Part shown: positions 46,611 to 60,926 of the stretch, one piece after another
Numbering within the stretch: the stretch's first letter is position 1
How the letters are laid out: every line of letters starts with the position of its first letter
Origin: Dillenia suffruticosa
Lineage: Eukaryota; Streptophyta; Magnoliopsida; Dilleniales; Dilleniaceae
DNA: 64,000 nt
Assembly: GCA_033439265.1 (NCBI GenBank)
Contig: JAVTVX010000030.1
Span: 5,783,774 to 5,847,773, forward strand
Direction: 5' to 3'
The notes under the pieces: generated by a model
The model's database searches: none
The model's input: only the letters and a program-made list of their open reading frames with translations
Told to the model about the DNA's origin: nothing
Position numbers and translations under genes: made by a program

Positions 46611-48501
46611 TATATATCATCATTCTAATGAAGGTGGAAATCTAATTGCCCAGTAGATTGTTTAGAAATTTGTTTTAGTTTAGTGAGAATTTTGGGAAAA
46701 ATGTAGATGAGAATTGGAGATTTTTTTGTGAAAATAACATTAAAAAATAAAAATAAAAAAACAGTAGGGTGCGTGCCAGTCGATACTTGGAGGCTGATAT
46801 TTGACGGTATTCTGGAAATGGACTGATATTTAAACTGAGGTAAAACATGCTCATTCTAAGAAATATACCGACTATACTCGCAATGCACGTATCGATGACA
46901 ATGGAAAAATCTGTCCGTCCATGTGATCGGTTTTTGGAGTCATACTAAAACTAATCCAGTTCGTGACTTGCAAGGATCCGTTAAGGGGACTACACTCTCA
47001 ATATAGTTTTTTTCACACCTAAACTACGAATCGAACTCGAAAAGTTAATTAAAAGATCTAATATCATATCCCACTAAACCAACTATCCGTTGATTCTGTC
47101 CATGTTATTATGTGTTACGATTCAATCCAAATACTTTGAGAGTTGAAGAATGAAAATGGGTCTAACCCTGGGGTTGGCAGGCTTGAGCACAAGATTAAAT
47201 CAATTGGGCCTGCAAAGACTCGGCTGATCCCAGCCGATGCTCAAGTATCCTCACAAATTTTATTTTATTATTTTTGCACTTAACCGTCAAGATTTGGGAA
47301 CCAAACTAATTCCATTCGAGTAAATATAGATCTCAATTTAGAGACCAGCTTTTTTAATACATGATTTTTCATTATCAAAACTTAAACTTAGAGATTTTAA
47401 TTAAGAAAATTTAATTCCAATTTTAAAACTCACAACTAATCAGATTTGCCAAAACCAAGCTGAGTAGCCCGAGTTTTGTTGGGAACTAAGTGTAAGACTA
47501 GCGCATAAAGAGTTTCCTCTTACTTAACACAATGAAATATACAATGGGCCAGGGGAGTATGCATTATTTCTCGTTTGAAACTACCAAACAAATTTGATGC
47601 ACAACTCATGTATCCAAATACCAGCAAATTCAATGGAATTTAATAGGTTGTCTGACCATAAAAATGAAGAATGCAAATTTTTCCGAACACGTCCCACCTT
47701 AACAGGTCAAAAATTTCTTCCATTCACATGCCACACGAATCTCTCCTAATCATGGCATTAGCTACTCTCCACCAATTTAGTGGGAGGGACCAAAGGAACC
47801 ACCCCCCTTACCCCCACAAACCCCAAGTGCAATTCCTCTTTGTCCCTTTGCTTGGTTGACTTATGAATTCTAGAGCAACGCAATCAATCCTTTACGCCAG
47901 GTTAGCCAAACAGACTTTAAAAGAGACTTGGTACGTTAAAAAATTAAAAATATAAACTACAAACCGCAATTGCTTATAATTAACTCTTGACTTCTAGTTC
48001 CCATCATTCAATCTCTCTCTCTCTCTCTCTCTCTCTCCATATTATTATTAATTGAATGGAAGACATGATACGAATGGGTTGAGCAGGTGAACAACTTGAC
48101 TCTGTTCATTCATCCTTTGTGCACTATAAATGCAATTTCTCAGGACGACTCCTTAAATTGGCGCGCGTCTCTGGTTCAGAGATGAATATATGAAAGGTCC
48201 CTGGCCTTCCACGAGCATGAAGAAATATTCCCCCTTTCAATTTCTAATCTATCTTTTTTTTTTCTTTTTTTAAGAACACTAATGTCATGATTTTTCTGTA
48301 TTTAAAATTTAATTTTTGTGTGAGCTAATTTAACTAGTCTTTTGAGACATAATCAAGAGCTCTTGGCTGGAAAATTCCGGTAATTAGGCAGCCGGGGAGA
48401 GATGATCAAGGCTGATCCGAGGTTAAATGAGATTTTTAATATAAAAATTATAATAACAATAATTTTAGTTCTTTATAAATAAATTTGGCTTTGATTTATA
48501 A

Positions 48502-48540
<39 letters not shown>

Positions 48541-50066
48541 AAAATGCTTACTTTAATTTAAACATATTATAGTTATAATAAAATAAAGAACAATTTAGTC
48601 GAATTTAGAGGCACTCTTAGCCGAGAATAATCGCCTGCATGATTGTTTTTTTTCCTGATAACTACAATTTAGTATTTTGGAGTGGTGTGCAAGTCGACTC
48701 TGGTTTACATATCATTCAAAGGTCAAACAGATAAACTCAATCACCCACAACACCAGATATACAAGGCAATTGTCCCAAATAGTGATGCATTATTCAAGTG
48801 TTGTTAATACGATATAACAATACTAAATTCTTGTAATTAAAATTTTAAATTTGAATATTAAGAGAAAAAACACTAAAAGAGTTTGTTTTTTTAATGGATC
48901 CGATAATTAATTTAAAATAGATTAATATAGATCAATAAATTGATTATCGGATACCAATCAATCAATCAAACAAAAACATAATGATGCATTTTAATTTAAA
49001 TTATATAATCTTTTTTTATTTCGTTATTGGGGTTTAAATTCAATTTTCTGCATAACGTAAAGGTAACGTGCTTGCCAAAGTCAACAGTATGCAAAAATTT
49101 GGGGCGTAATTGAGTGATGTACTTAATAATCAAATTTTAAATGATAAATATAAAGAAGGAGAACTAATGTGGAATAGTCGAAACAGAGAAGCAGCCTAAA
49201 CCACACGGCAGCAAACTCAAATGTAAGACATCGCTATCAAAAGAGCGCATGAAAATTTCTAAGGTATACCATTTCAAACATTAGTTTTGAGGATATAGGT
49301 TGCTCCTTTCGTAAAACATTCCAATTTTCCACAGCCAATCTTGATTGTATCAAGAAGATTGGAATGGCCATGGGCAGGATATTGGGGAAAACGAAAGGAT
49401 GCTCACACACGGGCATGGTGTCGAAATTGTGAGAGAGAGAAAAAAAAAATGAAGGGGACAAGAAATGAAACGTAGCATCCCCGCATGGCCAGACCAAGGC
49501 CACCTTTATGCAAAACTACTATTTACTGTTTACTGTTTCGCTAGATCATCTGCGAGCACCATCCATCATAAATTCTTTATCAGATATCACATCACCCGTC
49601 TCATCTCTGTCGTGGTCTGAACAGGGTATTTAATACCTTCTGAATCCACTACGTCTTCTCCAGTCCATTTTAATGGCTGTGATTTCATCATCATTCCACT
49701 TCTAATCAAACACCACTAGCGTTGCAATCCAAATAGGAAACCACATTCATTTGAACTATGAACAACACCTTGCAAACAAATAGCATACCCAACTGTAAAA
49801 ACTAACACACCATTTTTTTTTCCTTTTTTTTTTTTCTGTATTTGGAGAAATTGTACAGATGTGGTCTCTGGTCTGTGGTGTTTTCTTCTCTTTGATTCCC
49901 AAAAATATAATATTCAGGAATATCTTTTAGTAATCGATGAAAACTAGCTTAAAAAATCAAAGCACAAACATTTTTAAAATTTTAACAAAAGTGCGAGGGC
50001 GAAAGCGTACTTTCACTCCGCACCTTCATCACCAGCCTCGTGCCAACGGTCAAACGATCGACACCG
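46611..50066. other. Intergenic DNA with CT and TA microsatellites
   Basis: A (CT)n tract at about 48009-48037 and a (TA)n tract at about 48508-48536 are present. No frame in this stretch carries a recognisable domain. The right end, near 49900-50066, is probably the 3' side of the minus-strand gene that follows. Confidence 0.5.
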
Positions 50067-50954
50067 TCAGTGGTTGTGAGTGAACCTCCCGAAATCTGCA
50101 AGCTTCCTCGATCTGTTGGCACAGAGATGAGGCTTCGCCGAAACCCTAATCTCGCCGGAGATTCCCATCTCCGGCTGCATTCCTTTCCAGCGCCGATTCG
50201 GACTCGCTCTCACCATCGGACTTAAACAGAAAGCGAATCCAGCAACGTTTCTTCCCTGTAACGGCTTTCCACGCCGGTTAATCACCGGCGGCGGCGTCGC
50301 TTTCAGCGTTTTCCTCCATCCTTGTGATGATTCCGACGAGTAACCACTCGCCGACCCGGATCGGTCAAACTCTTCGCAATCTTCCTCCTCGTCCGAACCT
50401 CTTACCGGCGACATTCCGCGATCTCGAGTCTTCCATTTCCGGCCAGTATTTTCTTCCGAACAAAAACGCGATTCCTTATTTCTTCTCCGATGCGGCAAAA
50501 TAGACGAGAACCACGACGGAGAAGATGACGAAGACGAATCTCTCAGATCTCTGCTCAATTTCTCCGATCTAGATCTAAACAGGCTGGAAAACAAGGAGAA
50601 TCTGTGATTCCCTCTCTTCTGGTTCGAACTCCAGAAGCCAGAGTTCGAATTGTAAGTCGGATTAACCTGAGGAGTACTGTAGAAACGGATATCAGAGATT
50701 GAGTGATGATGACGACAGTTGGAGTCGGTATCAGATCGGCGACAGATGTAGGGAGAAACAGAGCGAGGGAAAATCAATGGCGGAGGGTTGGCGTCGGAAT
50801 TGCGACGGTGAGGATGATCTTCGGTGGCGGAGAGAGCTCGAGATTGTTCGAGAGCTCGCTGAGCTAAGATGAGGGAGATGAGGCGTTCGCGGAGACAAGA
50901 AGCGCATACGCCGTTGCTGCTGCTGAGATCGGTACAGTGTTTCTTACACCTCAT
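50067..50954 (-). CDS. Plant-specific protein with N-terminal Cys/His motif, function unknown
   Basis: A single-exon frame of 295 residues, starting at the ATG at 50954. The N-terminus has MRCKKHCTDLSSSNGVCASC followed by LRERL: a CxxH...CxxC motif at residues 3-20 plus LRERL. This resembles the start of OCTOPUS/DUF740-type and related plant proteins, so a small metal-binding site is plausible. The remainder is Ser/Arg-rich and probably disordered: FSLFSSLFRSRSEK (about 119-132), a poly-Ser stretch (SSSSSSPSWFSSI), an acidic patch DEEEDCEEFDRSGS and a conserved-looking C-terminal block GKPLQGRNVAGFAFCLSPMV. No signal peptide or membrane helix is seen. The G+C is clearly higher than the surroundings, as expected of a real exon. 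A GA microsatellite lies in the probable leader. I do not know its function; a link to OCTOPUS-like polarity proteins is only a motif resemblance. Confidence 0.82.
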   Translation of the reverse strand: MRCKKHCTDLSSSNGVCASCLRERLISLILAQRALEQSRALSATEDHPHRRNSDANPPPLIFPRSVSPYICRRSDTDSNCRHHHSISDIRFYSTPQVNPTYNSNSGFWSSNQKRGNHRFSLFSSLFRSRSEKLSRDLRDSSSSSSPSWFSSILPHRRRNKESRFCSEENTGRKWKTRDRGMSPVRGSDEEEDCEEFDRSGSASGYSSESSQGWRKTLKATPPPVINRRGKPLQGRNVAGFAFCLSPMVRASPNRRWKGMQPEMGISGEIRVSAKPHLCANRSRKLADFGRFTHNH

Positions 50955-51098
50955 TTAATCTAATCTGATTTTGATCGAATTCTGAAGTTTGCGGTGGAGG
51001 TTTTGATTTTGATTACCTCATTCTCGTTCTGATTCATCATCTTCTTGTTTTTGTCATTTTTATGTTTTTTTAGTCCTTGAAGATCTTGGGGGGGGGGG

Positions 51099-51102
<4 letters not shown>

Positions 51103-51154
<52 letters not shown>
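51103..51154. repeat. (GA)n microsatellite in the probable 5' leader
   Basis: About 25 GA units after a run of nine or ten G, 150-200 bases upstream of the ATG at 50954 (minus strand), so CT-rich on the coding strand. CT-rich leaders are common in plant genes. Confidence 0.9.
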
Positions 51155-51159
<5 letters not shown>

Positions 51160-51299
51160 TGTGGGAAGAGGGGAGTTTTGATTTGGGGGTGCTTGTTCGA
51201 ACGGGGTTTTGCTGTCTTTAATAATCATGCAGAGGTGAGAGAGAGAGAGAGAGCCAAAGCCAAAGGTGAGAGAGGAACAGGGCCAGGCGTGTGGCAAGA

Positions 51300-53769
51300 G
51301 GTGCGATGTTAGCGTGGCACTGGCAAATATGCTCATGGTATTTTTTTAATAAGGGATTTAAAAAGATAACAAAAAATATATATAAATATTACAAATCAAT
51401 AACTAATCGGTCTAATATATCAATATTCCTTAAATATGATATCAAGTTCTAGATATCACAAAATTTTATTTTTAAAAAATTTAATTTAATTCAAAATATA
51501 ATCAGATTAACATATTTATCAAATATTAATAATTTATTAAAAAAAATTATAAATATTAAATAGACAATAACAACTAATAACACAATATTGAATCCTTTTA
51601 AAAAGATAAATACGAACACAAACTCCTATACTCAAGTTGGAAACAAATTCTATTATTGAAATTAAATAATTTAATTAATTTATATTTATAATTCACATAA
51701 GATCGAGTGATTTTATGATTAAATTTGGAGGTACAATAAATGAGCACAAAATTGATATGGATAAGTCGCTTAATGGTATAAATTAATTGAAGACAAATCT
51801 TAAATTTTTCTTATTATTTGCGGGCTCTGCCTCTGAGTGTTGTTAACTAATATCTCTCGAATCAGTTAAATTTTATTTTAAATAAATTAATTTGATATTT
51901 AAAAAGCCCACACAAAAATTAACATTACTCTTTAAATGTGTGGAGCCCATTTTGTCTGTAACTTTCCAAACATTCTCCTAAAAATATATTTGTACTTAAA
52001 TTTTCCATTGAGTGCACGTTTGTTCTTGACTCTTTTAGTTTAAACCATTAAATTATTTTAATCATATATAATTCTTAAGGTACTACAGCTCTACTAAATC
52101 ATATATAAATTATTTTCAAAATCTCAAAATGTTTAAAAGTGCTTTTTTAAATTAATTTTTCCTTTCTAATAAAGAGTCAAACTAATAATTTCCGGATTGG
52201 AAAAATATTTGGCATGACCATCTGAAAAGTATTAATTATGGTATAAAAATATAATTAATTCCTCTCTTTTATCACCTTCAAATTATTTTTCACCAAAGAA
52301 ATTTTACTAAATATGTTAATGCAATACCAATGTCACGTTATTATCAGTATTATATTAATCTATATCTAAACTATTTATAATTAAATGAATTCTGTGATCC
52401 TAAATTTTAATATGATCGATCTTTTTTTTAATAAAAATAATTTTAAAAAATTATTTCATAAATTTTATTTATATTTTTAAATATCCTCATCAAACCTAAG
52501 CATTTTGAGGTAACCTAGACTCTTGAATTTCGTTGAACTTGTGCACACGTGCTTGGATGCGCGTATAGAGGGGGAAATTGAGGGGAGGGACGAGTGCAAG
52601 TGCGGTTTGACCCTTTTTTTTTGGATTTATTTTCCGGATAAAATCTTACTAAACAGATTCTATTCTTCTTGTAAGTAACCTTTTTATGAATAAAAATTTT
52701 AAAAATAATTTAAAAAATCTCCTGAGATGATAGTTTTTAAGAAAAATCTCCTGAGAAAATCTTTAACTTCACATTATTTTTTATATTCTAATTTTTTAGG
52801 AAATATTTTTTTCTTTCATTTATATTTTCATTTGAAAAATATAAAATTTTAAATATGTTCATATTACAAATTTATTTATCCTTATGTCTTCTCTTCTCTT
52901 TAATTTTAACTTGTAATTTTTTATTTTTAAATTTTTTAGTTTAATTTTATTCCAAAAATTATAAAATTAATTTGTTTTTAAAAGTAAAATTATTAAATAA
53001 CTTTTAATTTTATTTTAAAAATTATTAATTTTTATTTTTTTTACGAGGAAAAGAAAAACAAAAAAAAAAAGACACCCAGCAAACGTGCACTAAGTGTTCA
53101 ACTTTCGATCATGTGGGCATGACCACGAGGGGGTTGATGGAGGTTGGAACGTGCGTTTGAGATGGAAAAGTGCGAACACAGTCAGCACGTCCGCTTTGCG
53201 CTTGCACGGCCTCTTGTTTTTTTCAAAAGTTCACTTCACGCGCTGCCCGTGAGAATGGTATTTCTTTTTTCCCTTCTTACGTGGCTTTTTATCCCCAAGT
53301 GATTTTGGTGTTGGGTTTGACCTGGCTCATATATATATTTTTTGGCAAGATTAGATTTAAATAATTTAATTTAGGTAAACTAATTGCATTCCCTTTTAAT
53401 ACAGGGAAAGAAAAAAGAACTCTTCATTAGAAAAATTATTCTTTTTTGGGGCTTTCCCCTTCAAATAAATTATGATTTTATCGAATTATTTGAATAAAAT
53501 ATGTTCTTTACTATGTGCTAGAAAACATTTAGCATAGAAATGAAAAAGGAAATATTAGAGAAGCACTTTTAGCATATTACTAGAAAATCTATTTTTTTTT
53601 TTTTTAAAAAAAACTATTAGCATCCGATAATTATATTAGATCTGAATAAATCTATTTCGAGTCGAGTTAGATCAACAAAACTCTCATATGCCTATTTCTA
53701 TTATACACAATACTTAAATCCAGTATCTTGTTTAAAGGATACTAATACCCCACTAGGCGTTGGTAGGAC
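51300..53769. other. AT-rich intergenic DNA
   Basis: Long runs of A/T with no domain-bearing frame. A short less AT-rich stretch at 53080-53330 has no recognisable gene. Confidence 0.55.
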
Positions 53770-54040
53770 TGCTATACGAATCGAGTCAAATTCGAGTCGC
53801 TTGGTCAACGGCTTGACTCGACTTGATTTTGATCAAATTCGAGTCGAGTATATGATACAATCGAGTCGAGATCGAGTAATAGAATTTTAAACTCGAAAAC
53901 TTATCAAATAACTCGATAACATATATTAATATATACTATATATGTTTATATATTATTATAATAAAACAATTAAATTAAATAGAATATATATTATATATAT
54001 ACAAATTACTTATCGAGTTTGAGTTCAAGTTCGAGTTCAA
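53770..54040. repeat. TCGAGTCGAG-rich repeat fragment
   Basis: Within about 270 bases, GAGTCG/CGAGTC-type words recur many times (AATCGAGTC, TTCGAGTCGC, GACTCGACTTGA, AATTCGAGTCGAG, ATCGAGTCGAGATCGAG). Such ACTCGA-rich tracts are typical of a common plant dispersed repeat. No ends or duplication are visible. Confidence 0.5.
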
Positions 54041-54536
54041 TTATTTAACAAAACAATTTATATAACCTTTAGTACTTAATGAAATTACAATAAATGGCAA
54101 TTGATATTAGAGATTCATAAATAATACATAAAAATACATTTGTTCACAAATAAGTCTAAAATATTCATAAATTAAAAATAAATATTTTTGTTTATATATT
54201 TTTAAGAGATAATTTCGTAAAATGAAACATGTATGTGATAAAATATTTTTAGGTTTATTTAAATATTCATAAATATTTAAATATTTTTTTTGGTTTTATA
54301 TATGTGATAAAATTGTAAGATAACAATTTTTTCAACCTATATTATCATTAAAACAAATTATACAATAGATAAGTAAAAGCGTCTCTAAATAGCTTCTCCT
54401 TTTTTTCTAATTAAGAAAAACCAACTTTTTAAAAGTAATTTTTAAAAATTTATTTGAGTTAACTTTAATTTTAAATTACTTTAAATTGAACTCTTTGATA
54501 ACAAAATATTATATCATAATTTAATTCCACAAACGT

Positions 54537-55736
54537 TGTCAAATCTTAATATTTTGATAATAACAAATCCATATATGTGTTACTAATTAAATTTCCAAGT
54601 GTGTATAATTTTAAAATATTTATTTTTCAAATCACATAAGTCTTTATGAATGAAAATTGAGATTCTATAGAAATTTTAGTAAAAACTTTAAAAAACAGTT
54701 GTATAAAAAATGTTACCATAGAAAAATAGTCGAAATTCATATTTTCAAACTAGATATGAGCTACTGTGGTTTTAATTTATTTTCAAAACCTAGTTTAGTA
54801 CGTTAAGTATAGATTGGGAGCTGTAATTAACCCTTTTAACTTATCCAAATGAGTGATTAAAATTTAAATTTCTTGGAAGGATTTAATGTAATCTTTTACT
54901 AGAGGCAAAAAGAAATGAGGCATTTTTTTTAGGAACTACAAGTAGGATTTCAGGAGGGATTTGCTTGAAATTATCTCCCCATGAGTTAAAGTTTTTGAAA
55001 TTTGGATTTTTCACACTTTAAAGGGATTGTTAATATTTAAATTTGAAAAATTACAGTAGTTAAAATAGGATTTTGAAAGAAGATCTAAGAACTAAAAAAC
55101 AAAATTTGAAGATACTTTAGTCCTGCAGCAGGCTGTTTTTAAAGGGGTTTTTGAGTCTTTAAATGACTACGGTAAAAACAAGTTTTGCAGAGATTATTCA
55201 TGCTCTAGTTTAAGAGAAAACTAAAATAAAAAATACTCATTTTATCACTTCATTCTGACATCTTGTTCTGTCTTCCTATTATATCTGTTGTGTTTTTTCA
55301 CCTTTATAATTTGTTGATTAGTTGTTGTATAGTCTCACAAGTTTGGGAAAAGTGTGACAAACATTCTCTTGAGTTGATAAGCTAGGTATGAGATAATTTG
55401 GATTGGGTTAATGTTGAACTAAATCATATTCAAAGGTAGAAGGTGCAGATTATCAACATTATAGTTTTGTATTTGTCTCTATAACTCTCTTTGCATAGTA
55501 TAAATTGGCTATCGCTGGACTCTAAATTGACGAGCTGGAAGAGTGAACGTAGATATAAGGCCGAATAACTATAAATTGGGTTTGATCTCTCTATCTCTAC
55601 TCTAAAATTTTTGTACTTATATTTGCATATTTCATATAGTTTGGCCATATGTGTAATTGAGATTTTAAGTGGAGTAAAATCTAGAATTTGAAATTAACCA
55701 ATTCAACCTCTCTTCTTAGTTATATAGAGACCAACA
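54537..55736 (+). repeat. Left LTR of the Copia fossil
   Basis: Begins TGTCAAATCTTAATATTTTG and ends GAGACCAACA. It aligns along its length with 60927-62175. The exact first base is uncertain by a few tens of bases because the flanks are AT-rich. Confidence 0.8.
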
Positions 55737-58700
55737 AGTGATATCAGAATTAGTACACGACTCCACAAAAGTGCTGACTCTTGAGTAAAAAATCTAATGG
55801 GTTCACATATTACTTTTGGCTAACTCACAAATAAGGCTCATTATTTCAATGGAGTTAACTTCTCTTATTGGAAGTATAGAATGGAAACCTTTATACAAGC
55901 CACCGATTATGAATCTTGAGAAGTTATTTTTTAAGGAAACCTAGAAGTAAAAACCTTATAATAACTAAAGAAGATAAAAGAAAAATGTCAATAAATTCAC
56001 GAACAAGACATCTGTTGTTATGTGTAATATCTCCAACTGAATTTAACTTAGTTTGTTTTTGTTTTATAGCCAAAGAAATATGGGATAGATTGTGCATCAC
56101 TGACAAAAGTACAAGGACTGTTAAAGACACCGGGATTAATTTTCTTATATTGGAATATGAACTGTTTAAATTTTGGTAAGGAGAACATATAAAAGAGATA
56201 TTTAATCGACTTATTTCAATCACAAACGAACTGGGGTCTCTTAGAAAAAGTCTTTCAAATACTGATCTTGTTAGAAAAATTTTAAGGATATTCCCTAGGG
56301 CCTGGAATGCAAAAAACACAGTAATTAAGGAAGTCCAAGATTTGTCAAAGTTGTCATTGAATGAGCTAAGAGGAAAACTCATGGTTTATGAAATAGAAGT
56401 ATATTATTTTGCACTAAATGAAGGGAATAAAAAGAGTATTGCATTCATGGCAAAGGAGGAAACAAAATCTAAAGAAGACAATAACGAAAATGAGATGAAC
56501 TTGTTGGCTAGAAACCTGTCTCGAATGTTCAGAAAAAGAGGTAAAAAATCTATAAAATTTCAAAAAACTAATGTCTTTCAAAAGTCCAAAAATGATAAAG
56601 GAAAAGGCATCCAAATGAAGGAAGAAAAGAAAGAAGTGGTATACTATGAATGTAGAAGATCTAAACATATAAAATATATATGTTCAGTTCTTGCAAAGAA
56701 AATGCAGAAGTTTTAGAAGAAAGCTAAATCAATGATGGCTACTTGGAGTGATCTAAATGAATCAACAAATCTAACATCTGTTTAATGGCAAATTTTCAGA
56801 TGAAATCTAACTCTGAATGCTGTGAAAATTTTAATTTTGATATTAACAATATACTAAAATTGATTTTAGAGTTTAGATGCAAAATTCAGCACTTAGAAAA
56901 TGAAAAAAAAAAACTTCTAAAATAGACAAACGATATTCTGAATTCTAAAAATGATAGTTTAAAATTTGAAAATGATGATTTAATATCTGAAAATGATATT
57001 TTAAAATATGAAATTATGGCTTTAAAATTTGAAAAAGAAATTGTAAAGTCTGAAAATAGTGTTTTAAGAGAAGAAGTAAACTGAAAAATAGAGTAGAAGA
57101 TTTATCAAAATCAATAAAATCAACCTTCCAAAAATTTAATGAAAATGATGGGAAATTAACTAGGCCACTTACATTTCAAAAACTTGATTTTTCCAAAAAT
57201 GGTTTAAGGTATAAGTTTGAAAATGAGTTTGGTTTACAAACTAATAAAATAGTGATTGTCACTGTAGTAAAAAATAGAGAACATAAAAAACTTCAGAAGG
57301 CAGAAATCAAGTATAGAAGCAATGATCATAGAAACAAAGCTTTCAGGGGTAGAAGAAGTCATCAACTTGCCTATTTTTACAGAAATTTCAAAAGCTCTTC
57401 TAAATTACAAAAATTTGATTTTTACATGCAAAATCTCGATATACAAATGATTTTTAGAAAATGAAAAATAATTTTTCATACTTCTATTGTCATAAATTTG
57501 AGCATATTGGTAGATTTTGTTTGTTGAACAAACTTAGTAATAATTAAGAAAATTTTATTTCTAACACAAGTTTGTTATCTAGAGGATCCAAGCTAGTTTG
57601 GGTTTCTAAGAACAGATGATCTTATTTAATTTGTGCATGAACAAGAGGTTAAAGTAAAAGGAAAATGATATGTCAATAGTGGTTGCTCAAAATATATGAC
57701 GGGTGATGACTCATTGTTCAAAAAGTTGGAAAAGAATGAGTATGAAATGATAACATTTGGTGATGATAATAAGGGTAAAATTATTGGCAAAAGTACCATA
57801 GGTATAAACTCTATATTTGTAAAAAATGTCTTGCTTGTTGAGAAGTTAATGCATAATTTGTTGAGTATTAGTTAATTATATGATTTGGGATATGATATAG
57901 TTTTTTTTTTTAAATAAATGCATAGTTTAAGAGAAAATTGTTGGATATCCATAGAAAATAACATTTTTGCATGACATAAAAAATTAGGTTTTATAAACTT
58001 TAAACAATTAGAAAGTTTGTGTAAGAAAAATTTAATAAGGGATTTACCAAAAATATTTTTAAAGGAATACATAAAATCCAATGCATGTTCACTTAATAAA
58101 CAAGTAAAATCATTATTTAAAAGTAAAGATTATATTTCAACATTTAGATCTTTGAAAATTTTGTATATGGATTTAATGAACCAATTATAATTCAAAATTT
58201 AGAAGGAAATAAATATGATCTTGTAATTGTAGATGAGTTTTCTAGATTTAAATGCATTTTATTTTTAGTCAATAAAAATGATGTTTTTGAGTTTTTTAAA
58301 ATTTTTGTTAAGAAAATTCAAAATAAAAAAATCTAAAAATAGTTGGGTTAAGAACGGACCATGGTAGAGAATTTCATAATATAGAATTTTTAGAATATTG
58401 TAATAAAAAGTGAGTTAATCAATTTTTTTTGGCTCACTATATATCCCAACAAAATGGAGTAGTTGAAAAAAAATAGAACGATTTAAGAAATAACTAGAAA
58501 TATATTAAATGATAATGGTGTAAGAAAATATTTTTGAGTCGAGATTGCTTCTACTATTTGTTATATAATTAATAGAGTATATCTTAACCTTATGACCGTG
58601 AAAACTTTCTATGAATTATTTAAAGGAAGAAAATCTAGTGTGTCTCACTTTCATACATTTAGATATTCATATTATATTTTGAAAAATAATTTAAACGCTC

Positions 58701-60926
58701 TAAATAAATCTGATGAAAAAGTTATAGAAGGAATTTTTCTAAATTATTTATTGAATAGTAAAACATTTAGAGTATTTAACAAAAAATTCTAAAATTATAG
58801 AATAAATAATAAATGTCAAATTTTATAAAAATGAATTTCAAAATTTGGAAAATAAAGAAAACAATGACAATATAAAAATACAATGATACCCCCATGAAAA
58901 TGATAAAAATAAAGATGTAGAAATTGAAAATCAGCCTAGAGATAAAATCATTCGAAACTGAAAATTTTTACCTAATCACTCTGAAAATGATATTATTGGT
59001 TATATAAATGAAGACATAAGAATCAAATCAAATTATAAAAATATAGAAAACCAATTTGTATTTTTATCACATATAAAACCAAAAAATATAAAAAAAAAAA
59101 ACTCTTAAAAATGAAAGTTAGATAAAAGCAATATAAAATCAATTTAAAACAAATAATGTGTGGTCATTAGTTTATAAATCAAATGATAAGACAATAATTA
59201 AAACAAAATATGTTTTTAGAAATAACATCAATGAAAATAGAAATATTATTAAAAATAAATCTAGATTGGTTGCTAAAAGATATTTATAAGAAGAAAAAAT
59301 TGATTATGATAAAACATTTGTATCGGTAACTAACTTAGAAGCAATTAGATTATTTTTAACCTATATATGTTTTAAAATTTTTAAATTATTTCAAATGGAT
59401 GTAAAAAGTGTATTTTTGAATAAATATATAAAAGAGGAACTATATGTTAGTCAACCCCCAGATTTAAAGAATCTAATAAAGAAAATCATGTTTATAAATT
59501 ACAAAAGACATTATATGATTTAAAACAAACACGTAGGGTATAGTATGAAAGACTAAGTGATTTTCTTATAAAAAATAATTTTAAAAAAGAAAATATTGAT
59601 ATTATATTATTTGTAAAACATGTTAATGATGATATTTTGGTTATACAAATTTATATTGATGATATTATTTGTTGTGTTACTAATGAATATTTATGTGATG
59701 ATTTTAATAATATGATAAAAAGTAAATTTGAAATATGTATAATGGATGAATTGAATTCTTTTTTAAATTTACAAATTAAACAAACATTTGAAGGAAATTT
59801 TATAAATTAAGAAAAATATGTAAAAGAATTAATTAAAAAATTTGGGATGAAAAATGCATAACATATTAATATTTCCATATCTAGCTCTATTAAGTTAAAT
59901 TTAGATGAAAATGGAAAGATGTAAATGAAAAATATTATAGAAGTATGATAGAATTATTATTATATTTAACTGTTTCATGTCCGGATATTTTATATAGTAT
60001 GTGTTTGTATGCTAAGTTTTAAAATAACTCAAAGAAACACATTTAAAAGTTACAAAAGAATTCTGAAATATGTAGCAAGTATCTATAATCTAGAGATTTG
60101 GTACCTACGAAATTTAAATTTTGAATTAATTAGATATTCGGATACTGACTATACCGGATGTAAAATCGACCGAAAAAATACTTCAGGTACTTATCAATTT
60201 TTAAGAAATAGAATTGTGACTTGGGTATCTAAAAAAAAAAATTCAGTTGACGGACGAATTGGAATATGTGTCAATAGAAAATTATTGTATTCAAATCTTA
60301 TGACTAAAATAACAACTAAAAGATTATGGTTTAAATTATAAGAACATTTTGATATAATGTGATAATATAAGTGTTATATGTCTAATAAAAAATCTCATAA
60401 ATCATTATAGCTATAAACCCATAGAAATTAAACACCATTTTAGAAGAGATAATGTTTTAAATGGATATATTGTTTTAAAATATGTTGATATAAAAAATCA
60501 ATTGATAGATATTTTCACAAAATCTTTAGATAAATAAAGATTTGAGTTTATTAAAAATGAAATTGTAATTTGTTTTCCCTTTTGAAGAGAAAATAAAATG
60601 AAGAAGGCTCTATAGAAATAAGGGTAGAAGTGGAGTACTGATTTTTTATTATCTTCTATGTACGGTTTGTTTCTATATTAATGAGAATTTTTTCTTTTAT
60701 CTCCATTTATTATCTTTTTATTTTTGATGAAATAAAAACGGGAGATATATATATATGATGAAAATTTGTGAAATTAATGGGGGAGATATTAAAATGCTCA
60801 CAATATTCACATATTCATTAAGAGAGGAGGGGAATATAATTTGTGTGCATTTCATGAGCATATTATTTTTATTTTTTTTTAGGATTTTACTGTCATTAAA
60901 AATGAGAAGATTGTTAAGAAAATTAT

